DNA of 64,000 nt from Trichosphaerium sp. ATCC 40318 (lineage: Eukaryota > Discosea > Flabellinia > Trichosidae), in the NCBI GenBank assembly GCA_038496445.1, contig JALMLS010000479.1, positions 62,001-126,000 of the forward strand, in the 5' to 3' direction. How positions within the stretch are numbered: position 1 is the first letter of the stretch; every line of letters begins with the position of its first letter. The notes beneath the pieces were generated by a model that searched no databases, was not told the origin of the DNA, and was given only the letters and a program-made list of their open reading frames with translations. The position numbers and the translations under genes are program-made. Of this stretch, positions 58,297-64,000 are shown one piece after another.

Positions 58297-60471
58297 ATGT
58301 CGGTTGAAATGACAGACGTCCCTGAAACTCAGCCTGAATACACAAAGGAAAGCCCAAGCAGATCTGAAGAGCCTATAGGCACTATAGCAGATTTTAATCC
58401 CGAGAGCGCCACCTCAGACTACAAAGAGCCTTCTTCTAACGGTGGCACTTCTCCAAAAGAGGAGCCAGGTGATGCAATGAACGTAGACGAGAAACAAGAA
58501 CAGGAAGCTCAACAAAATGAAACAGACGACAATGACGTGAGTCGTACACCGATTCGACATACAGAAGAAGAAGGAGAAAGAGTTCGCGACGATGGCAGGC
58601 GTGAAAGGCCGCCAAGTAGAGAACGATCAGATAGAGACTCACGCGACACGCGCAGTGCCAGCAGGGACAATGCATCATCTGATAGATACCGCGATGGTGA
58701 AAGAGGAGATCGCGACAACAGAAGCAGAGGAACTACAGATCGTAGAGACTCGGATAGAGATAGACCTAATTTCCGCGATGATCGACGAACTCAGGAACCT
58801 AGTGTTGCTGGCAAAGAAGAAATAGTATCTCTGTATATTGGTAACCTACTATTTGAGACTACAGAGCAAGACTTGAGGGTCCTCTTTAGCAAGCATGGAA
58901 AGGTTTACAGTGTCAAGTTTATTTATCATCCTACTACTGGTAGACCACGTGGTTTTGCTTTTGTAGAGATTGCTGCTAAAGACGCTGATAATGCATTAAA
59001 GAATGTCCATGGACTTAACTTTCAAGGCCGTATCTTAAAAGTAAACAGAGCAAAGTTTAACGGTACAGAAGCTGGTGAAGCAACGATTGCTTCACTTAAT
59101 AGAGAGCCACGAAGGAATTCTTATGCTGGTGGAGAGTATGGTCAACGATCTAGTCACCCTTATGGGGCAAGAAACTATAGCGGAGGAAGGCCTAGGATAG
59201 AGCGTGATAGAGACCGAGAAAGAGAAAAGGAATATCAAAGACGACCTCGAGAACGCTCAGCTGTTAGTAGTAGAGATGACCGGTATAGAGACCACCCTGC
59301 TGATTATAGAGCTCCTCCTTCAAGGTATTCAGATAGATCTAGACCTGGAGAGTACCCTCGCGATCGCCGTTCGGGTGCTACGCCTCCAGAACGAAGGCCA
59401 AGTACGTTTCATTTTTTTTTTTTGAGAATTTTTTTTTATTCGTTGTTTGGTATCACAGGAAGCTCATTTAGTTGTTATAGGTGATTACCGTGAACGTAGT
59501 TACGATAGACAACCTCAACCTAGATATCCTAGCGAGCGTTACCCAGAGTCAAGGTCTGAGCGGTATCCACCTTCCAGTGCTGATAGAGGCTACGCACCTC
59601 AACCGCCCTCAGACTACCGAGGATACGATAGACCTGCGCCTTCTCGCGGTTACTACGAAAGTAGCCGTAGTAGCAAACCTGTAAGTCACTCAAGCAGCTA
59701 TGGGCATGAAGGTTACTATGATAGGGAAAGGTACAAATCTATCAAAAACAAGTTCTATTCAAACAGATTAATGGAGAAAAGCTAAGACTAACCATCTGTT
59801 TGTAGTAGCGGTTATCCTCCTCATTCTACATCACATTCGCATGGAAGCAGTAGCTATAGACCATCAGAGTCTCGTGAACGTGGATATGATGGTGGACGTT
59901 CATATGATCGTAGAGCAAGCAGTTCATCGTCTTCTTATGATAGGCCTCGTGGTTATACCAGTTCTGCTGCACCTCAAAGTCATGGACAGTATAGCACGTC
60001 GTCAAGTTATGGGCATAGTGATTATCAAAGCAGAAGAAGTGGTGATTATGGTAGAGTATCAGGAACCAATGAATCAAGTGGTTATTCTCGTGGTTATGAT
60101 GATCATCGTGATGGCCGTCCTGCTTCTGCTTCATCTTCGTATAGTAGACCTACATACGGTAGTAGGTCAGGGGAATATAGACGTGATGTACCACATGATA
60201 GGAGAGACGTAGAAAGTGGTGGTAAGCAATATTCGAGTAATAAAAATCGTTTTTTTTTGGTTCCTGATTGTGGTCTAACAATGTATGTATAGGCTACAGT
60301 GATCCTGGTCGTGGTGTTAGGACGTCTTCTTATTCAAGTGGGAGACAAGGAAGCAGTTATTCTTCTTCACGGTCTAGTGACCGTGGAGGTGATCGTGGTG
60401 ATCGTGGAGGTGATCGTGGCGATCGTTACAGCAATCAACGTCCTCCTTCTTATTCTCGCGGCGGCTATTGA
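58297..60471 (+). CDS. RRM protein with long Arg/Ser/Asp- and Tyr/Gly-rich regions
   Basis: Four exons (58297-59401, 59481-59730, 59806-60221, 60293-60471) give 649 residues. The N-terminus is acidic (MSVEMTDVPETQPEYTKESP), then a region rich in R-D/R-S pairs (about 95-170). One RRM spans about 178-255, with RNP2 as LYIGNL and RNP1 as RGFAFVEI. The C-terminal 390 residues are low-complexity: YRDR/RPRER, SERYPPSS, GYDRP, and DRGGDRGDRG at the end. This fits an SR-like splicing or mRNP factor that can phase-separate, acting in the nucleus. Orthology to a named SR protein cannot be decided from one RRM. Confidence 0.85.
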
Positions 60472-61533
60472 TCACAATTTGTTTTTTTTTTCGTTCGTGC
60501 CTCTCTCGTCATCGACAAATATACTCCCTTGGTTATTGATCCACACGCGCCCTCTCTTTCTTTTTGGTTTAACCAATCTCATCCATTCATTACTCTCTCC
60601 CCGCTAGCTCCACCAGCCTTTCGCGTCAATTGATATTTTTGTTTAAATCACAGCGTATATTCGATTGCCTTTACTCGTAGCTCTTGTTGGCATTTTGTAT
60701 TTTATCCGAGGAGGGGTGTCTCTTCGCGTATTGTGTGTATTTCTCTCGCCTTTTGGAGGGGATTTGCTTTGATTGCTTGTTGCCTTATTGTAATTTGTCT
60801 CTTTCTATTGTTTTTGGTTTGAAACGCATACAAAGGAAGGTATTATTGCAAAGAGAAAGGATCATTGCATCTACACAAAAGGTGGTTTGGAGGGCACAAG
60901 CTTTTTTTACGTGAATTTTTTTCTGAAACGAATTCGGCTTTTTTTCGCCCAACTAGCTCTTTTGGTATCGTATGTTTTGTTCAAGGCTTTGCTTATATTG
61001 GTTGCTGGTTTATCCAAATGCAGTATTACTTGTTGTGCTGGCAATGATGGTGAGTACAAGTTAAGAAAAAGTTGATTTTATCTGTTTTTTTGTGAGTACT
61101 AGTAGCACGAGTTTAATTCTATGAAGGGACGTCGTGTTGAGAAATTCAATGTTGATATGCCGTCTACTCATAGAAAGTGTTTACGCTCAATTGCTAGTAC
61201 CAGTACTCAATGGGTTACATCACTTGAAGAAGCATGGCGGAGTCGGTTGGTGAAATGACAGGATTTTAAGCTCTGAAATTCTCGAGGAGTGTAACTAGCG
61301 CCTGCCATGTTGACGTGATAACGCGTATTTGTTTACTGTATTGTGAGTCACAAAATAATTATTGAAAGCACATAACTTACAAATTAAAGTGTTCATCCTA
61401 TGGTTTAGCAACAAAGAATGATAGCATAGAGTGGTTTTTCTTCTGTTATTCTAAACTAAAGAGTTGAGAAATATAAGCCATCTTCAGAAAATATCGGAGT
61501 TGTTGACCACTTTTTGACAGTCAAATAAACACT
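60472..61533. other. Spacer, no gene recognised
   Basis: 3' flank of the RRM gene, T-rich, then the promoter region of the LOV gene. ORFs of 60-76 codons (60684-61075) look like chance. The sequence TCATGT/ACATGA and other bHLH-like words were not analysed further. Confidence 0.35.
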
Positions 61534-64000
61534 ATGGATACCAAAGCTAAAAGAAAAAAACGCCGTCGCAAGTCAAGAGCCTATATAAAGATGGAGAGAG
61601 GGATAAAGATTGAAACAGCTAATGAAATCATCGAGTTGGCTCGTGAGCAGTATCCAGATATGAAGAAGCTCAGAGGTGGTGTAGTAATAACAGGCACGTG
61701 CAAAAAAAAAAAAAAACTCAGTCAAATAATTAATAACTCTGATACTTAGATTGTAGACGAGATGATAATCCAATAGTGTTCGCCAACCGTACGGCATATT
61801 TTTTATTCAAAAAAACCTTAGACAACTCGAGTTTTTCATAAAATTATATTAATTGACTTGTCGATAGATGATTTCGAGTGTCTCACGCTTCATCCTGTAC
61901 AAGACGTTATTGGGAAGAATTGTAGGATGCTTCAAGGTTCAGGGACATCAAAAGAACATGTTGATAGTATTCGGGCCAGCCTCAGTACTCGGAAGAAGTG
62001 TAAAATAGTGCGGTTCTTTTTTTATATTTTCGATGCGCTTTATTTGGCTAATTATTTTGTTTTTGTTTTTTTTCGGCTTCCTACACGTTTATTTGATTAA
62101 CTAAACACGTGGTGGGAAAGTATTTATTATTATTAATACGTTATTAATAAAGTGGATCTTTGTAGGAAATTTTAAACTACAGACGAAACGGAGTTCCTTT
62201 TTGGAACAGGTTGTCCATTTGGGGCGTATGCGCTGACTTGAAGCATCCAACTGAGATAAGTCACTACTTGGCTTGTATGAAAGATGTCACTATCAAAAGA
62301 CAGTCTGTAACTATACCTAAACAATGGACATGTGAAGAAGTCGCCATGTGGGCTGGTACACGATACTTGAGACAAACGAGAATCCGAAAAAAAAAGCCTT
62401 TAGTTGTCTCTTTTTTTTTTGGTGTTCAGCTATTGTCGTTGACAAACTCTTTCATAGACCGGCATGATTTTCACCACTATTCAAAAAACTTCATAGATCA
62501 AAATATAGATGGCGCTGAGCTTTGCAGAATGGGTAATTGATCAATTAAAAACACTTAATTTTTTTTTTGAACATAGAAAAAAATCAAAAACATCTTGTAT
62601 TTTACCGCCAAGTCTTAAAAAACGTTTTAGGTATTCCTGAGATACGTAAAAAAATAGGAATGGATAAACTCTCAGCAAAGGACTTACATATGAGCTTAAG
62701 GAGGAAAAAGAAACGTGCGGTTAAATTCATTTTTTCAAAAAATCAAAAAAATCAAGTGACAATCTTTTCCCTCATTTCTCTTCTAGGAAAGGCATCATTA
62801 CCTTCTACAATGCAACGTATGTTATTATTTGAGGGTTGAAACGGGTTTTTAAAACAAATTTATGTTTGATCAAATGGAGATTGTCACGTGATTCAAAATT
62901 TTGTTTTAACCCATTTTTAGAGCGTTTCATTGTGAAGGTTGAATACGGAAAGGATGCAACCATGACAATATTATTTGCATTGGATACAAAGGAAGCACTA
63001 CTCAAACGGTTCGTTTTTTTTAATTTTTTTCGGGATCTAAATATAAAAATAAATAAAAATAAAACCTCTTTTTTTATCAAATCGTCTTCTTATTGCCCTA
63101 GGATACGCGCATCATGGCCAAAACAGATAAAAGCGAGACAAGTCGTTTTATTAGCAGTTGGACCTAACAAAGTGCCTATGGCTATAAATACAACGACAGA
63201 TATCAAGGGAGTAGTGTAAGCTTCATTTTCTTTTTTTTTTTTTGTAAACGAAAAATTTTTCGGTTTTTTTTTTGTGTTGATGCTCGTGAACTGTTATCTC
63301 TTTGAAAACCGCTCACGTGATTATTTAGAGATGAAATTAGAGCAGGAAAGGAATATCACTTTGTATTGACTACAAGCATAATGAAACAGGCTCTCGAGTT
63401 AGGGAAGGACTGTAAGATTGCTATAGCGGTTATTAACTCTAAAAACAAAATAACTTTTGTGAACAAAACGCTGTGCAAATTTTCCGGGTACGTCCGTTCA
63501 TCTCCTTAATTTTTTTTTTGCGCAACAATCAATGTGTACCGAAAAATTCGGAAGACACAACTTTTGACAAATAAAATCTCCTTCACTGGCATGTGTGTTA
63601 TAACCACTCACATTGATATTATCTATCTTTAGGTATGATGAATGTGACTTGATAGGCAAGCATTTTAATATTCTCTCCGACTCCACGTTATCAAAAAATA
63701 TGGAAGAATCAAGTGCGTTTCTCCCTTTTTTTTTGAAATCTTCAGAGACTGCAATGTCTGAAAAAACCTGTCTGCTCTGTGTCCTCTTTTTCCTGTTTTT
63801 TATTCGGTATTACAGAAGAAGAAATTGGTCTCAAAACTGCAAGCGGAGATACGTTACCTAATGTTATAGCAACAACGTCATGGATACCAAGAAGAGAAAT
63901 ATATCTTTGGACAGCAACAATGGCCGAAAAGGCTTCCATCCTCCTAGGGACTTTACACCGGCCTCAAAAACTTAAAACAAATAATGGTAGGCATCCCTGG
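61534..64000 (+). CDS. LOV-domain photoreceptor with SAM and PAS domains, 3' end outside window
   Basis: Exons 61534-61693, 61750-61788, 61868-62007, then from 62167, with further exons up to 63816-63986; the last one ends at a GTAGGC donor. A basic N-terminus (KAKRKKRRRKSR) suggests a nuclear signal. The LOV domain spans about 48-155: VVITDCRRDDNPIVFANHDF, then IGKNCRMLQG with the flavin-adduct Cys85, then LNYRRNGVPFWNRLSIWGV. The usual flavin-flip Gln of the last strand is Met151 (HYLACMKDVT). A SAM-like domain follows (QWTCEEVAMWAGDRHDFHHY, NFIDQNIDGAELCRM, VLGIPEIRKKI). Next is a segment with beta-grasp appearance (FIVKVEYGKDATMTILFALD) and a second PAS (IAVINSKNKITFVNKTLCKF, SGYDECDLIGKHFNI) without the LOV Cys motif. 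The intron at 61694 uses a GC donor. Probable blue-light sensor. Confidence 0.85.

Noticed and set aside
58436-58825. ORFs on both strands inside the RRM gene
   Set aside because: Shadows of the low-complexity Arg/Ser/Asp coding sequence.

Overview
This is nuclear DNA from a unicellular eukaryote with an AT-rich, compact genome. Genes lie close together on both strands. Most are split by many short introns, commonly about 50-120 bases, with GTACGT/GTAAGT-type donors. The gene mix does not fit a plant, animal or ordinary fungus: a WRKY-domain gene, a flavin-binding LOV photoreceptor gene, an SLC6-type sodium symporter, a Hint (Vint-like) gene, LOTUS domains and many F-box/leucine-rich-repeat genes. 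I cannot place the organism further; an amoeboid or flagellate protist is an inference. All exon structures below were assembled by eye from splice signals, reading phase and family conservation.

Layout. 1-594: 3' end of an unidentified gene. 727-9747: two minus-strand copies (A, B) of a large secreted-protein gene, with an F-box/LRR gene between them. A third copy (C, 18266-21344) lies on the plus strand as an inverted duplicate of B, promoter included. Between B and C lie a broken Cys-rich gene, another F-box/LRR gene, a 379-base MITE-like element, and the most striking gene of the window (13752-16422): LOTUS-like modules joined to the second RecA domain of an eIF4A/DDX6-type helicase, with no first RecA domain. 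21640-30126: a beta-propeller gene, a minimal Hint gene, two F-box genes, a foldback element and a small secreted-protein gene. 30127-33488: decayed sequence with a dead YwqK/MORN-like gene. 33489-41898: an AT-hook nuclear protein gene diverging from a WRKY gene, then a PH-domain gene and a multi-pass membrane protein gene. 42178-54291: F-box/LRR genes and pseudogenes, including an inverted pair flanking an SLC6 transporter gene. 54544-64000: mostly housekeeping genes (very-long-chain 3-ketoacyl-CoA reductase type SDR, eIF1, an RRM/RS protein) and the start of a LOV-SAM-PAS photoreceptor gene that runs off the end.

The two themes are gene-family turnover (F-box/LRR and secreted proteins, with inverted copies, mosaics and relics) and a genome-level sequence signature: the palindrome CACGTG, often as ATCACGTGAT, occurs more than 50 times by eye, many of them in introns and spacers, and part of it forms the donor of several GC-AG introns.
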